Assembly: GCF_002964975.1 (NCBI RefSeq) | Contig: NZ_PSZM01000043.1 | Location: 87,895 to 151,894, forward strand | DNA length: 64,000 bases | Reading direction: 5' to 3' | From: Apibacter adventoris | Lineage (GTDB): Bacteria; Bacteroidota; Bacteroidia; Flavobacteriales; Weeksellaceae | The notes under the pieces: generated by a model | What the model was told of the DNA's origin: nothing | What the model saw: the letters and a program-made list of their open reading frames with translations, nothing else | The model's database searches: none | Position numbers and translations under genes: made by a program | Shown here: piece by piece, positions 17,946-28,173 of the stretch | Numbering within the stretch: position 1 is the stretch's first letter | Layout: every line of letters begins with the position of its first letter

Positions 17946-19033
17946 TGATCTCTTTAAAAAAATACCTTATAGCTATCTCTTTTATATCAATATTATCCTG
18001 TACAAATAAAAAGGAAATTGACGAAGATAATTCCGGATTCGTTCTTTCTAAAGAAATGTTAAATAAACTTGAATTTTCAACAGTTACTTATAGTCCGGTT
18101 ATAAATGAACTAAAAGTATTTGGTAAAGTAACTACAGATCCTGACAAAACAGTTGATGTATTTCCTGCCGTAGGAGGGAAAGTATCTATGGTGAATGGAC
18201 AGTTAGGAGATTACGTCCAAAAAGGTCAAATACTTGCTGTGCTTAAAAGTACAGAAGTTGCCGGATATAGAAAAGATATGCTAGATGCTCAAGCAGATTT
18301 ACTTGAAGCTCAAAAAAATTTGCAAGTAGCCTCAGACATGTTTAAAGGAAAATTGGCAACAGAAAAAGATGTAATTTCCGCAAAAAAAGATGTTGAAACA
18401 GCACAAGCTGAAATACAAAGAATCAAACAATTATATAATATTTATAATTTGGGTAGTAATAATACTTATTATGTAAAATCTCCTATTAGTGGATTTATTA
18501 CAGCAAAAGATATCACGCCAGATATGTTAATAAGAAGTGATAGAGCTGAAAGTATTTTTACTGTATCTCAAATTAATAATGTATGGGTTATGGCTAACAT
18601 CAGCGAAAGTAACATTAGCCAAATTAAATTAGGTTGTGAAGCAGATATACAAACTTTGAGTTATCCTGATAGAGTTATACAAGGAAACGTTGATAGAATA
18701 TTCAATATTATTAATCCTGATACAAAATCTATGCAGGCTCGTATTCAGTTACCCAATCCTGGATATATACTCAAGCCTGAAATGAATGCTACAGTAACAC
18801 TTAAAATTAAAGAAGATCGTAATATGCTTACGATACCATCTAGTTCTATAATATTTGATAATGATAGAAATTATGTTTTAGTCTATTACAATAACAAACA
18901 TATTGAAGTCACCCCTATAAATATATATGAGCAAAATGATAAAACAGCTTATATAGAAAGTGGACTTCAATCTGGTCAAAAGATAATTACAAAAAATGCT
19001 TTATTAATATACCGAGCCCTTACAGGTAATTAG
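17945..19033 (+). CDS. efflux RND transporter periplasmic adaptor subunit (CzcB-like lipoprotein)
   Basis: The membrane fusion protein that links the inner membrane pump to the outer membrane channel. It has 362 residues. The start MISLKKYLIAISFISILSCTNKK is a lipoprotein signal with the lipobox Cys. The biotinyl-lipoyl-like domain is split around a helical hairpin (GGKVSMVNGQLGDYVQKGQILAVLKS; hairpin DAQADLLEAQKNLQVASDM...; then YYVKSPISGFITAKDITPDMLIRSD). Beta-barrel and membrane-proximal domains follow (NNVWVMANISESNISQIKLG, PEMNATVTLKI). The ATG overlaps the stop of the TolC gene. No histidine-rich or methionine-rich N-terminal metal-binding stretch is visible. Confidence 0.92.
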   Translation: MISLKKYLIAISFISILSCTNKKEIDEDNSGFVLSKEMLNKLEFSTVTYSPVINELKVFGKVTTDPDKTVDVFPAVGGKVSMVNGQLGDYVQKGQILAVLKSTEVAGYRKDMLDAQADLLEAQKNLQVASDMFKGKLATEKDVISAKKDVETAQAEIQRIKQLYNIYNLGSNNTYYVKSPISGFITAKDITPDMLIRSDRAESIFTVSQINNVWVMANISESNISQIKLGCEADIQTLSYPDRVIQGNVDRIFNIINPDTKSMQARIQLPNPGYILKPEMNATVTLKIKEDRNMLTIPSSSIIFDNDRNYVLVYYNNKHIEVTPINIYEQNDKTAYIESGLQSGQKIITKNALLIYRALTGN

Positions 19034-19079
19034 TCATAATTTCAAATTTAATTACAAATTCATATTCAATTATCTTATT

Positions 19080-22000
19080 ATGAATAAATTCATCAAAGGA
19101 ATTCTCACTTTCTCATTAAAAAATAAATTCTTTACTTTTTTCTGGGTACTCATACTTATAATAGCAGGTATTATATGCTTTAAAAACACACCTATTGACG
19201 CATTCCCCGATGTTACTAACACACAAATAGTTATCATCACAAAATGGAATGGACGGAGTGCAGAAGAAGTAGAACGTTTTGTTACAACTCCTATTGAAGT
19301 AGCTATGAATTCTGTACAAAAAAAAGCAAGCGTTCGTTCCGTAAGTATGTTTGGACTTTCTGTAATTAAGATAATTTTTAATGACAATGTAGATGATTTT
19401 TTTGCCAGACAACAGGTAAATAATCAACTTTCTACAATTGACTTCCCGGAAGGGGTATCTCCAGAAGTGCAACCTCCTTATGGTCCCACCGGAGAAATAT
19501 ATCGTTATGTTCTCTCCAGTAAAACTGAAAATACCCGAGATCTACTAACATTACAAAATTGGGTACTTGACAGACAGTTACGTTCTGTTCCCGGAGTTGC
19601 TGATATTAATGTATTTGGGGGACAAGATAAAATATATGAATTACACGTTGATCCCTCCAAACTTATTAAGTACGATTTATCTCCTTTAGAAGTGTATGAA
19701 GCTGTAAATGGAAGTAATCTAAATGTAGGTGGAGATATTATTGAAAAAAACGATCAGGCATTTGTTGTTAGAGGAGTAGGATTATTAGATAATAAAGAAG
19801 ATATTAAAAATATTATTATTAAAAGTGAAAGCGGTAATCCCATATTAGTAAAAAATGTGGCTTCAGTAGTAGAAACCAGTATGCCTAGGGTTGGACAGGC
19901 TGGATACCAAAACAAAAAAGAAAATCAGAATGATGTAGTAGAGGGTATTGTTGTTATGCGTAAAGGAGAGAACACTTCTGAAGTATTAAAAGCATTAAAA
20001 CAAAAAATCAGTGAAATAAAAAAAACAACAATTCCTGCAGATGTTCAAATGAAAACGGTTTATGATCGTGATAATCTAATGGACTATTGTATGCATACCG
20101 TATCTCATAATTTAGTTGAAGGAATAGTATTAGTAACTGTGATTGTTTTTCTTTTTATGGGTGACTGGAGAACTACTATCATTGTATCAATCGTTATTCC
20201 TTTAGCCTTACTTTTTGCTTTTATATGTCTTAGAATAAAAGGAATGAGTGCTAATCTTATTTCTTTAGGGGCAATAGATTTTGGAATTATCATTGACGGA
20301 GCAGTCGTTATGGTAGAAGGAATATTCGTTACTTTAGATCATTTAGCTAAAAAAAGAGGAATAGAAACTTTTAATAAATTAAGTAAACTGGGATTAATAA
20401 GATCTACGGGTACAGAACTTGGCAAAGCCGTTTTTTTCTCGAAACTTATTATTATTACAGCATTGATGCCCATATTTGCCTTTCAAAAAGTTGAAGGAAA
20501 AATGTTTTCTCCCCTAGCATGGACACTAGGATTCGCATTATTAGGTGCACTTATATTTACTCTTACATTAGTTCCTGTATTATCCTCAATTCTTTTAAAT
20601 AAAAATGTCAAAGAAAAACATACCTTTCTTGTAAGAATAATTAATAAATATATATTTTCTGCATTCAGATGGTGTTATCATTACCAAAAAAAGAGTATAA
20701 CTATTGCTTTTATCATATTAATACTTACCTTATTTTCAACCCGATGGTTGGGTACAGAATTTTTACCTAAATTGAATGAGGGAGCTTTATGGGTTACTGC
20801 CGAAATGCCAATGAGTACGAACCTTTCTGAATCCATGAAAATTACAGAAGCACTTAGGAATAAACTCTTAGAATTTCCGGAGGTAAATGAAGTTATATCC
20901 AATACTGGGAGATCTAATGACGGAACTGATCCTAACGGATTCAATTTCACTCAGTTTCAAGTAACATTAAAACCTAAATCTGAATGGAAACGTAAAATTT
21001 CATTAGATGAACTTATAGATGATATGGACCATAGCCTTAAAGAATACCAAGGAATTGTTTATAATTATTCTCAGCCGGTTTCAGATAATGTTGCAGAAGC
21101 TGTTGCCGGATTTAAAGCAGAAAATGCTGTAAAAATATTTGGTCCTAATCAATATGTGCTAGATTCTTTAGCAAAAGCGTGTTATAATCAGATAAAAGAT
21201 GTTCCGGGCATAAAAGATGCCGGAGTACTAAAAAATATAGGTCAGCCAGAAGTAAGCATAAAATTAGATGAACAAAAAATGGCTCTTTATGGCGTTACAA
21301 AAAAAGATGCACAGGCTGTAATTGAAATGGCTATTGGTGGAAAAACCGCCACAGAAAAATTTGAAGGAGAAAAGAAATTTGATGTACGTATTCGCTATGA
21401 TAAAAATTATCGAAAAAATGAACAGGATTTTAAAAGACTTATGGTACCCACTATATCTGGATCTTTAATCCCTTTAAATGAGATTTCAAATATCAGCGCT
21501 CATACCGGACCCGCATTTGTATACAGAGATGATTTAAAAAGATTTATAGGTGTAAAGTTTTCTGTTCGTGATAGAGATTTAGGAAGCACCATTGCAGAAG
21601 CTCAGCAAAAAATCAATAAAAATATAAAATTGCCTAAAGGTTATTCATTTGGCTGGACAGGAGAATTTGAAAATCAGGTACGGGCTACACATCGTTTAGG
21701 TCAAGTTGTTCCTATTAGTTTATTAATTATATATTTTTTACTATTTATCATGTTTGGAAATGCAAAAGAAGCAGGAATTGTGCTATTGAATGTCCCTTTT
21801 GCTTTAATTGGAGGAATATGGGCTTTATTTATTACCGGAACAAATTTCGGTATATCGGCTGGTGTGGGAATGATTGCTTTATTTGGTATCTGCGTTCAAA
21901 ATGGAGTAATTCTCGTTTCGGTATTTAATAAACTATTAAAAGAAGGACATCATTTAATAGATGCAATAAAAGAAGGGGTAAAAAGTAGAATTCGTCCGGT

Positions 22001-22229
22001 AGTTATGACTGCATTAATGGCCTCTATAGGATTAATGCCGGCAGCTACTTCACATGGTATCGGATCAGAAAATCAACGACCTCTTGCCATTGTAATAATA
22101 GGAGGATTAGTTACCGCAACTTTCTTTACTCTTTTAGTTTTCCCTGTATTTTGTCATTGGTTTTATTCCGGAAGATTGAGAAAATTACAAGAACGAAAAG
22201 AACGTAAAAACACATTAAGAGGTTCGTAA
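19080..22229 (+). CDS. heavy-metal efflux RND pump, CzcA-type
   Basis: The inner membrane proton-driven pump subunit of the HME-RND family. It has 1049 residues, twelve expected membrane spans and two large periplasmic loops. The fourth span reads DFGIIIDGAVVMVE, with Asp400, Asp406 and Glu413. This spacing matches the proton-relay residues of CzcA (Co/Zn/Cd group) and not the CusA motif for Cu/Ag, so a divalent metal is the likelier substrate. The end is basic. It follows the adaptor gene after 46 bases and is probably co-transcribed. The regulator pair downstream has its own promoter box. Confidence 0.94.
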   Translation: MNKFIKGILTFSLKNKFFTFFWVLILIIAGIICFKNTPIDAFPDVTNTQIVIITKWNGRSAEEVERFVTTPIEVAMNSVQKKASVRSVSMFGLSVIKIIFNDNVDDFFARQQVNNQLSTIDFPEGVSPEVQPPYGPTGEIYRYVLSSKTENTRDLLTLQNWVLDRQLRSVPGVADINVFGGQDKIYELHVDPSKLIKYDLSPLEVYEAVNGSNLNVGGDIIEKNDQAFVVRGVGLLDNKEDIKNIIIKSESGNPILVKNVASVVETSMPRVGQAGYQNKKENQNDVVEGIVVMRKGENTSEVLKALKQKISEIKKTTIPADVQMKTVYDRDNLMDYCMHTVSHNLVEGIVLVTVIVFLFMGDWRTTIIVSIVIPLALLFAFICLRIKGMSANLISLGAIDFGIIIDGAVVMVEGIFVTLDHLAKKRGIETFNKLSKLGLIRSTGTELGKAVFFSKLIIITALMPIFAFQKVEGKMFSPLAWTLGFALLGALIFTLTLVPVLSSILLNKNVKEKHTFLVRIINKYIFSAFRWCYHYQKKSITIAFIILILTLFSTRWLGTEFLPKLNEGALWVTAEMPMSTNLSESMKITEALRNKLLEFPEVNEVISNTGRSNDGTDPNGFNFTQFQVTLKPKSEWKRKISLDELIDDMDHSLKEYQGIVYNYSQPVSDNVAEAVAGFKAENAVKIFGPNQYVLDSLAKACYNQIKDVPGIKDAGVLKNIGQPEVSIKLDEQKMALYGVTKKDAQAVIEMAIGGKTATEKFEGEKKFDVRIRYDKNYRKNEQDFKRLMVPTISGSLIPLNEISNISAHTGPAFVYRDDLKRFIGVKFSVRDRDLGSTIAEAQQKINKNIKLPKGYSFGWTGEFENQVRATHRLGQVVPISLLIIYFLLFIMFGNAKEAGIVLLNVPFALIGGIWALFITGTNFGISAGVGMIALFGICVQNGVILVSVFNKLLKEGHHLIDAIKEGVKSRIRPVVMTALMASIGLMPAATSHGIGSENQRPLAIVIIGGLVTATFFTLLVFPVFCHWFYSGRLRKLQERKERKNTLRGS

Positions 22230-22259
22230 AATTAATCCCATAAAATATTTATATATTTT

Positions 22260-22267
22260 TAACTTTG
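22260..22267 (+). promoter_or_regulatory. -7 box (TAACTTTG) for the response regulator gene
   Basis: TAACTTTG matches TAnnTTTG and lies 19 bases before the ATG at 22287. It suggests that the regulator pair can be transcribed separately from the pump operon. Confidence 0.5.
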
Positions 22268-22286
22268 TGAATAGGTTTATCCTAAA

Positions 22287-22964
22287 ATGAAAAAAATACT
22301 CATAATTGAAGACGAAAAAAAATTATCTGATGTAATACATGATGAATTACATAAAAATGGATATTTTCCTTTTCAAGCATTTGATGGAGAACTAGGTCTC
22401 ATAAGTTTTAGAAACCAAAAACCTGATCTGGTTCTACTAGATGTTAATTTGCCAAAAATCAATGGTTTTGATTTAATTAAAAGTTTTAGGGTTATCAATC
22501 CTAACGTTCCCATCATTATGCTTACAGCATTTGGAGATATAGATAGTAAAATGTTAGCTTTTGATAATGGAGCCGATGATTATCTGATAAAACCCATTGA
22601 TTTTAAAGAATTAATTGCTAAAATAAAAATATTCTTACGTAGATCTTCTCAATTTCCCGTTGAAGATACTAAAATCCATTTCAAAGATGTGATAATTGAT
22701 CTAGGTACAAAATCTGTTATAAGAAATAATATCCATATAAATTTAACTCCAAAAGAGTTTGAACTCTTTTATTATTTAGTTAAAAAACAAGGAAGAGTAG
22801 CTTCTAAAGAAGAATTAGCAGATAATGTATGGGCAGAAAGATATGGAGTAACTCCTAATACAATTGAGGTTTATATAAACTTTTTAAGAAATAAAATAGA
22901 CAAAGAATTTAAAGATAAAATCATTCAAACAAAAGCAGGTTTCGGCTATTATATAGCAAGTTAA
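22287..22964 (+). CDS. OmpR/PhoB-family response regulator
   Basis: A two-component DNA-binding regulator of 225 residues. The receiver domain (1-120) has the acidic pocket EDE at 8-10, the phospho-acceptor Asp52 in LVLLDVNLP, and Thr and Lys in MLTAF and YLIKPID. The C-terminal winged helix (about 127-225) has the typical LTPKEFELFYYLVKKQGRVASKEELADNVW and TNTIEVYINFLRNKID-like region. It sits between the metal pump operon and a histidine kinase, so it probably controls the pump; the phased repeats at 16592-16634 are plausible targets. The kinase start is six bases downstream. Confidence 0.94.
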   Translation: MKKILIIEDEKKLSDVIHDELHKNGYFPFQAFDGELGLISFRNQKPDLVLLDVNLPKINGFDLIKSFRVINPNVPIIMLTAFGDIDSKMLAFDNGADDYLIKPIDFKELIAKIKIFLRRSSQFPVEDTKIHFKDVIIDLGTKSVIRNNIHINLTPKEFELFYYLVKKQGRVASKEELADNVWAERYGVTPNTIEVYINFLRNKIDKEFKDKIIQTKAGFGYYIAS

Positions 22965-22969
22965 TATTT

Positions 22970-24322
22970 ATGAATTTCAAACTCCAACTTTCTTTATTAT
23001 TTGTATTAATATATGCTATTCTTATATCTATATCCCTATCCCTTACCTATAAAGCATTCAAAACATTTAGTGAAGAAGCTTTTTTTGACATACTTGAACA
23101 AAAAGCACATATTACATTAGATTTATTAACTGAATTAAAAGAAGATGATACAACTATAAAACATATAATTGATAAAAGTTCACTTATAAAAACAAATCAT
23201 GAAAAAATATATGTATTCGATGGAAATAACAAATTAATATATGAAAATGGTAATGATATTAATTTTAATATTACTCCTTTGTTAATAAAAAAAATACGTA
23301 AGGATAATAAAACAGAATTTTTTATACAAAACGGATTTCAGGTATGTGGTATAGGATATAATTATAACAACAAAGATTACGTAATTATAGTAATTGCAAA
23401 AGATAGTTTTGGAGAAGTAAAATTAAAAAATCTAAAAGAATATATTTTTATACCTCTCATACTAACATTATTTTTAGTTTTTATTGCAGCTTATTATTAT
23501 ATTAAACAAATATTTAAGCCAATTGATAAATTAAACACGGCGATACAAAAAGTAACAGATACAAACCTATACCAGCATTTAGAAATTAAAAGTGTCAGCA
23601 GAGATTTAAACCAGATTGCTATCAATTTCAATCGCATGCTGGATCGTCTCAATGAATCTTTCGAATCCCAAAAAAACTTTAACCAAAGTGCTTCACATCA
23701 GCTTAAAACTCCATTAGCTATTATGTCTTCATTAATAAAAAAATTAAATCCTTATTCAAAACAAGAGGCAGAAAATATAAAACTACTTTATGATGAAAAT
23801 GAAAAAATGGCTAAGTTAGTTGATTATTTATTACTCATTGACAGACTACAAGGGAAAGCTCCTATTCCTTTTACTTATTTCAGAATCGATGAATTATTAT
23901 TTGAAGTTTCTGAAGAAACAGAAGAGCTACACGACAATTTTGCCTTACTCATAGACATTCAAAGTGATGAAAATGATGAAAAAAACTTTATTTATTATGG
24001 AAATAAAATACTATTAAAAAGTGCTTTTATAAATTTAGTAAACAATGCAGCATTATATAGTGTAGATCAAAAAATAACCATCTCACTTAAAGCTCACAAA
24101 GATAATATATATATAGAATTCATCAATACAGGAATTTATAAACTAGATGATAATATTTTTACACCTTTTATTCGAGATAATAAAGATCCGTCAATATCAG
24201 GAAATGGTTTAGGGCTACATATTGTAAAAACAATTATAAATTTCCATAAAGGTATTGTTTCTTATTCATTTATAGAAAACACAAAAAAACATATTTTTTG
24301 CATAAAATTAACCAAAACTTAA
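22970..24322 (+). CDS. sensor histidine kinase
   Basis: A membrane-bound two-component sensor kinase of 450 residues. It has an N-terminal membrane span (about 7-27), an extracytoplasmic sensor of about 125 residues and a second span (about 158-178). Then come a HAMP-like linker (KPIDKLNTAIQKVTDTNLYQHLEI), the H-box with phospho-accepting His243 in SASHQLKTPLAIMSS, and an ATPase domain with N-box NLVNNAALYS and G-box GNGLGLHIVKTII. The sensor region has no obvious His- or Met-rich metal site. It follows the response regulator by six bases, so they form one unit. The ligand is inferred from context to be a metal. Confidence 0.93.
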   Translation: MNFKLQLSLLFVLIYAILISISLSLTYKAFKTFSEEAFFDILEQKAHITLDLLTELKEDDTTIKHIIDKSSLIKTNHEKIYVFDGNNKLIYENGNDINFNITPLLIKKIRKDNKTEFFIQNGFQVCGIGYNYNNKDYVIIVIAKDSFGEVKLKNLKEYIFIPLILTLFLVFIAAYYYIKQIFKPIDKLNTAIQKVTDTNLYQHLEIKSVSRDLNQIAINFNRMLDRLNESFESQKNFNQSASHQLKTPLAIMSSLIKKLNPYSKQEAENIKLLYDENEKMAKLVDYLLLIDRLQGKAPIPFTYFRIDELLFEVSEETEELHDNFALLIDIQSDENDEKNFIYYGNKILLKSAFINLVNNAALYSVDQKITISLKAHKDNIYIEFINTGIYKLDDNIFTPFIRDNKDPSISGNGLGLHIVKTIINFHKGIVSYSFIENTKKHIFCIKLTKT

Positions 24323-24478
24323 GTATAAATATATATTAACTTAATTAATTTTAAATAAAAAAAATATTTAATATAAAAACAGTTGTTTTTTATACAAAAA
24401 CCCTCTTTTAAATTTCAAATATTTTCTTTGTATTTATAATTTTATCCCTTATATATGATCATTTTGTAATATTTTTCA

Positions 24479-24486
24479 TATTTTTG
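24479..24486 (+). promoter_or_regulatory. -7 box (TATTTTTG) for the DUF349 gene
   Basis: TATTTTTG lies 22 bases before the ATG at 24509. It supports that ATG over an upstream TTG. Confidence 0.45.
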
Positions 24487-24508
24487 TTTGAATAAATCCC
24501 CAAATATT

Positions 24509-26455
24509 ATGAGTACTGAATTGGATAACCTGCAAAATGCAGAAGGAAATAAAAAAAAAGAAGAGGTAATAAAATCTGAAAATACGTCACACGACCTTCA
24601 AGATGACACTTCAATAGAGGAGCTTAACTCTGAGAAAAGAATTGAAAATCCAGACTATGAAGAGACCGTTGTCCCACAAGAAGACTATGATTCTTTAGAT
24701 TTAGAACAACTCATTGAAAAAGCAAAAAAGATCCAAAACAATTATCCTGTTTTTCTTATAGGAGAAGCCATTAATAATATCAAAGAATCTTTCAATCAAA
24801 AATTTGATTATAATGAGTCTCAAAGAAAACAAAAATATTTAGATGAAGGGGGAGAAGAAATAAGTTATAAACCTGATCTTAGTTTAAAAACTCAGTTTAA
24901 TTCTGTATATCATGATTATAAAGCCAGACTCACGGCTCACTATCAAGAACAAGAGCAAAAGGAACAAAATAATCTGAAAAATAGATTACAAATTATTGAA
25001 GAGTTAAAAAAACTATACACCACTCCGATAGAATCTATTGGAAGTTTTTTCAAAGAATTCAGAGATATAAAAGAAAGATGGCATAATGCAGGAAAAATAC
25101 CCAAATCAAAAGCAAGTGACGTTTTCAAAACTTATTTCCATCATTTAGAAAACACACATGAATTTATAAAATTAAATAAAGAATTAGAAGAGCTAGACTA
25201 TGCTCATAATCTTGAACAAAGACAGGCTATTATAAGCCGTGCAAAAGAATTACTAACCGAGCCTAGTATCCAAAAAGCACTTAATGAACTTCAATACCTA
25301 CATAAATTATGGAAAGAACAGGCAGAACCTGTTGCTGAAAAATATAGAGAACCCACTTGGCAGGAATTCAAAGACGTAACTCAGCAGATACATGCACGTA
25401 AATCTGAATTGTTCGAAAAAATCAAAGAAGAACAAGAATTAAACTTAAAAAAGAAACAGAAGATTATTGACGAATTGGAAAAAATATCTTCTAGTGCTAA
25501 TCCTAATCATTCATTTTGGCAAAATAACATAAAAAAAATAGAAAAACTAAGAGAAGAGTTTTTTTCTATAGGTAGGGTTCAAAAAGAATATAGCGGAGAA
25601 ACCTGGACCCGCTTCAAGGAATTGTTACATGAAATTAATACACAAAAAAATACGTATTACAAAGAATTAAAAAAAGTTCAACAAGATAATCTGAGAAAGA
25701 AAAATGAATTACTAAAAATAGCGAAGGATAATCAAGACAGTGAAAATTGGGACGCGGCTCTAAATCTGTATAAAAAAATTCAAAATGACTGGAAAAATAT
25801 TGGTCATGTTCCGAGAAAATATTCAGATAAACTATGGAATGAATTCAGAGAATACTGTAATAACTTTTTCGACAGGTATAAACAAAAAAATAATAAAATA
25901 AATGAAGAATGGCAAGAAAATTTATCTAAAAAGCAAGCTATTCTTGCTAAACTGCCTTCAATTTTTGAATTAGATCAAAATGAAGCCTTACAAAAAATTA
26001 ATGATTACTGTGTACAATGGAACTCTATAGGTAAAATTCCTAGGGAGAACATGAATATCAATAAAGAATTTAATCAAACTATTAATAAATTAACCTCTCA
26101 ACTTAACATTGATAAAAATCTTATTGATGAAATGCAACTAAATATTAAAGTTGAAAATTATATACAATCTAAAGATGATAAAAAACTTGACGATGATTTA
26201 AGGAGGATGAAAAAACAAATCCAAGATTTAGAACATGAAATTGTACAACTGGAAAATAATCTTTCTTTTTTCTCTAATGCAAAGCAAGACAACCCTCTTC
26301 TTCAAAACTCTTTAAATAACATTGAAGCAAAAAAAGTTAAATTAGAAGAATTAAAACAAACATATTCTAAACTTATAAATCTCGATTTAACTCAAACAAA
26401 TGGTAATAATGCACCGGATGCTGATAATAAACCCGAAGAAGATATAACTGAATAA
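24509..26455 (+). CDS. DUF349 domain-containing protein
   Basis: A large, charged, mostly helical cytoplasmic protein of 648 residues from the ATG at 24509 (MSTELDNLQNAEGNKK). The acidic, disordered-looking N-terminus (to about residue 75) is followed by several DUF349 repeats. Each of these has a conserved tryptophan and an I-G/P-turn pattern, for example IKERWHNAGKIPKSKASDVF, LHKLWKEQAEPVAEKYREPTWQEF, and IQNDWKNIGHVPRKYSDKLWNEF. A C-terminal coiled coil follows (DLEHEIVQLENNLSFFSNAK). The family is common in Bacteroidota and its function is not established. ribD follows 19 bases downstream and may be co-transcribed. Confidence 0.9.
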   Translation: MSTELDNLQNAEGNKKKEEVIKSENTSHDLQDDTSIEELNSEKRIENPDYEETVVPQEDYDSLDLEQLIEKAKKIQNNYPVFLIGEAINNIKESFNQKFDYNESQRKQKYLDEGGEEISYKPDLSLKTQFNSVYHDYKARLTAHYQEQEQKEQNNLKNRLQIIEELKKLYTTPIESIGSFFKEFRDIKERWHNAGKIPKSKASDVFKTYFHHLENTHEFIKLNKELEELDYAHNLEQRQAIISRAKELLTEPSIQKALNELQYLHKLWKEQAEPVAEKYREPTWQEFKDVTQQIHARKSELFEKIKEEQELNLKKKQKIIDELEKISSSANPNHSFWQNNIKKIEKLREEFFSIGRVQKEYSGETWTRFKELLHEINTQKNTYYKELKKVQQDNLRKKNELLKIAKDNQDSENWDAALNLYKKIQNDWKNIGHVPRKYSDKLWNEFREYCNNFFDRYKQKNNKINEEWQENLSKKQAILAKLPSIFELDQNEALQKINDYCVQWNSIGKIPRENMNINKEFNQTINKLTSQLNIDKNLIDEMQLNIKVENYIQSKDDKKLDDDLRRMKKQIQDLEHEIVQLENNLSFFSNAKQDNPLLQNSLNNIEAKKVKLEELKQTYSKLINLDLTQTNGNNAPDADNKPEEDITE

Positions 26456-26474
26456 ATAGTTTTTTATACTTAGT

Positions 26475-27521
26475 ATGGAATCTCAGGATGAGAAATACAT
26501 GCGTAGATGTATAGAACTAGCTCAAAATGGCTTAGGAAGTACATATCCTAATCCGTTGGTAGGAGCTGTGATTGTACATAATAATTGTATTATTGGTGAA
26601 GGCTGGCATCATAAAGCGGGGAAACCGCATGCAGAAATTAATGCAATATCTTCTGTAAAAGACTTGTCTCTCATAAAAAACAGCACTATATATGTTTCTC
26701 TAGAACCATGTGCACATTATGGAAAAACACCACCTTGTGCCTTAAAAATTATAGAGCTTCAATTTAAAAAAGTAGTTGTTGGAATGCAGGATCCTGACAG
26801 TAATGTGAATGGAAAAGGTATTGAAATGATAAAAAATGCCGGAATTGAAATTATAACTAATATCCTTGAAGAAGAATGCAAAAATCTAAATAAAAGATTT
26901 TTAACTTATCATTTAAAAAAAAGACCTTATATCATCCTAAAATGGGCTGAAACTTTAAATAAAAAAATTGATAATGGGACCAATAGAAATAAACCTTTCT
27001 GGATTTCCAACCCTTACTCTCTTCAAAAAATACATCAAATAAGATCTCAGGAACAATCTATTTTAGTTGGAAAAAGAACTGCTTTAATAGATAATCCCTC
27101 ATTAACATCGCGCTATGTCAGCGGAAATAACCCAAAAAGAATACTAATAGATAAAAATCTAGACATTCCTCTATCTTATAATATTCTTAATTCGGAGGCT
27201 TCAACTATTATTTTAAATGAAAAAATTACGAGTATAAATAACAATCTTAAATATATTCAAATCAATTTTTTTAATAATTATATTCAACAGATAGTAAATG
27301 TACTTTATAAAGAAAAAATTCAATCTGTAATCATTGAAGGAGGAAGAAAAACATTACAAGATTTTATTAATTCAGGGTTATGGGATGAAGCTGTCATTAC
27401 TACCTCTCAAAATATAGTTGAAAGTGGGACTGATGCCCCATATCTATATGGAAAAATTACACAACAAACAAGCTTAGGAGATAATCTTATTACATACCTC
27501 AGCAATATTTCTTCATCGTGA
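26475..27521 (+). CDS. ribD: bifunctional riboflavin biosynthesis deaminase/reductase
   Basis: It catalyses two steps of riboflavin synthesis: deamination of the diaminohydroxy-pyrimidine phosphate, and NADPH reduction of its ribosyl chain. The protein has 348 residues. The N-terminal cytidine-deaminase-like domain carries the zinc site HAE (52-54) and PCAHYGKTPPC (Cys79 and Cys88). The C-terminal reductase domain begins around 150 (RPYIILKWAETLNKKID) and ends with VIIEGGRKTLQDFINSGLWDEAVI. No FMN riboswitch is seen; only 19 bases separate it from the gene before. Other rib genes are not nearby, so the pathway is scattered. Confidence 0.95.
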   Translation: MESQDEKYMRRCIELAQNGLGSTYPNPLVGAVIVHNNCIIGEGWHHKAGKPHAEINAISSVKDLSLIKNSTIYVSLEPCAHYGKTPPCALKIIELQFKKVVVGMQDPDSNVNGKGIEMIKNAGIEIITNILEEECKNLNKRFLTYHLKKRPYIILKWAETLNKKIDNGTNRNKPFWISNPYSLQKIHQIRSQEQSILVGKRTALIDNPSLTSRYVSGNNPKRILIDKNLDIPLSYNILNSEASTIILNEKITSINNNLKYIQINFFNNYIQQIVNVLYKEKIQSVIIEGGRKTLQDFINSGLWDEAVITTSQNIVESGTDAPYLYGKITQQTSLGDNLITYLSNISSS

Positions 27522-27552
27522 AAAATAAGATCAATTTATTATTTTTGTGACT

Positions 27553-28173
27553 ATGCCTACTGTTTTTGAATATAAAACAATTGAAATCCCTGTAACTGAT
27601 GCACTTTTAAAAATCAAAGGGAGCAAATTTTATGGTTTATTATTTCCCTTAAATAATGAAAATGAAGTAAAAAAATATCTTAAACAAAGTGAAGAAATCT
27701 ACCCTCAGGCCACACATTATTGTTATGCTTTTCGTATAGGAACTGAAGGAAAAAATTACAGAGTTAATGATGATGGAGAACCTTCCGGAACTGCCGGACT
27801 TCCTATTTATAACCAATTACTTTCATTTGGCCTTACAAATATATTATTAATTATTATCCGTTATTTTGGAGGTACGAAATTGGGTGTGGGAGGATTAATA
27901 AAGGCATACAAAGAAAGTGCTCAATATACTATAGAACAAGCTCAAATAATAAACAAAGAAGTATCAGAACACTATCATTTATATTTTAATTACCACTATC
28001 AATCTTCTGTACTAACCCTATTAAAAAAATTAAATATAGAAATACTGTCTTTCGATTATTCAGAAAAATGTAATTTGTTTATTGAAGTACCCTTAAAAAA
28101 AAATAACTTATTTTTTGAAAAATTTGAGTCTCTTTTTTCCCAAAATTTTGTCATTCAAAAAAAGGTTTCATAA
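27553..28173 (+). CDS. YigZ/IMPACT family protein
   Basis: A 206-residue protein of the YigZ/UPF0029 family, related to the eukaryotic IMPACT protein. The family is conserved and its biochemical role is not settled. The N-terminal domain has the signature region ATHYCYAFRIG and VNDDGEPSGTAGLPI, then IIIRYFGGTKLGVGGLIKAYKES. A smaller C-terminal ferredoxin-like domain (DUF1949-like) follows. I use the ATG at 27553; a GTG two codons upstream is possible. It lies 31 bases after ribD on the same strand. Its last 23 bases overlap the end of the convergent thioesterase gene. Confidence 0.92.
   Translation: MPTVFEYKTIEIPVTDALLKIKGSKFYGLLFPLNNENEVKKYLKQSEEIYPQATHYCYAFRIGTEGKNYRVNDDGEPSGTAGLPIYNQLLSFGLTNILLIIIRYFGGTKLGVGGLIKAYKESAQYTIEQAQIINKEVSEHYHLYFNYHYQSSVLTLLKKLNIEILSFDYSEKCNLFIEVPLKKNNLFFEKFESLFSQNFVIQKKVS

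Noticed and set aside
19080..22229. CusA-type copper/silver pump
   Set aside because: The fourth membrane span has DFGIIIDGAVVMVE with the CzcA aspartate/glutamate spacing, not the CusA-type motif, so a divalent-metal pump is more likely.
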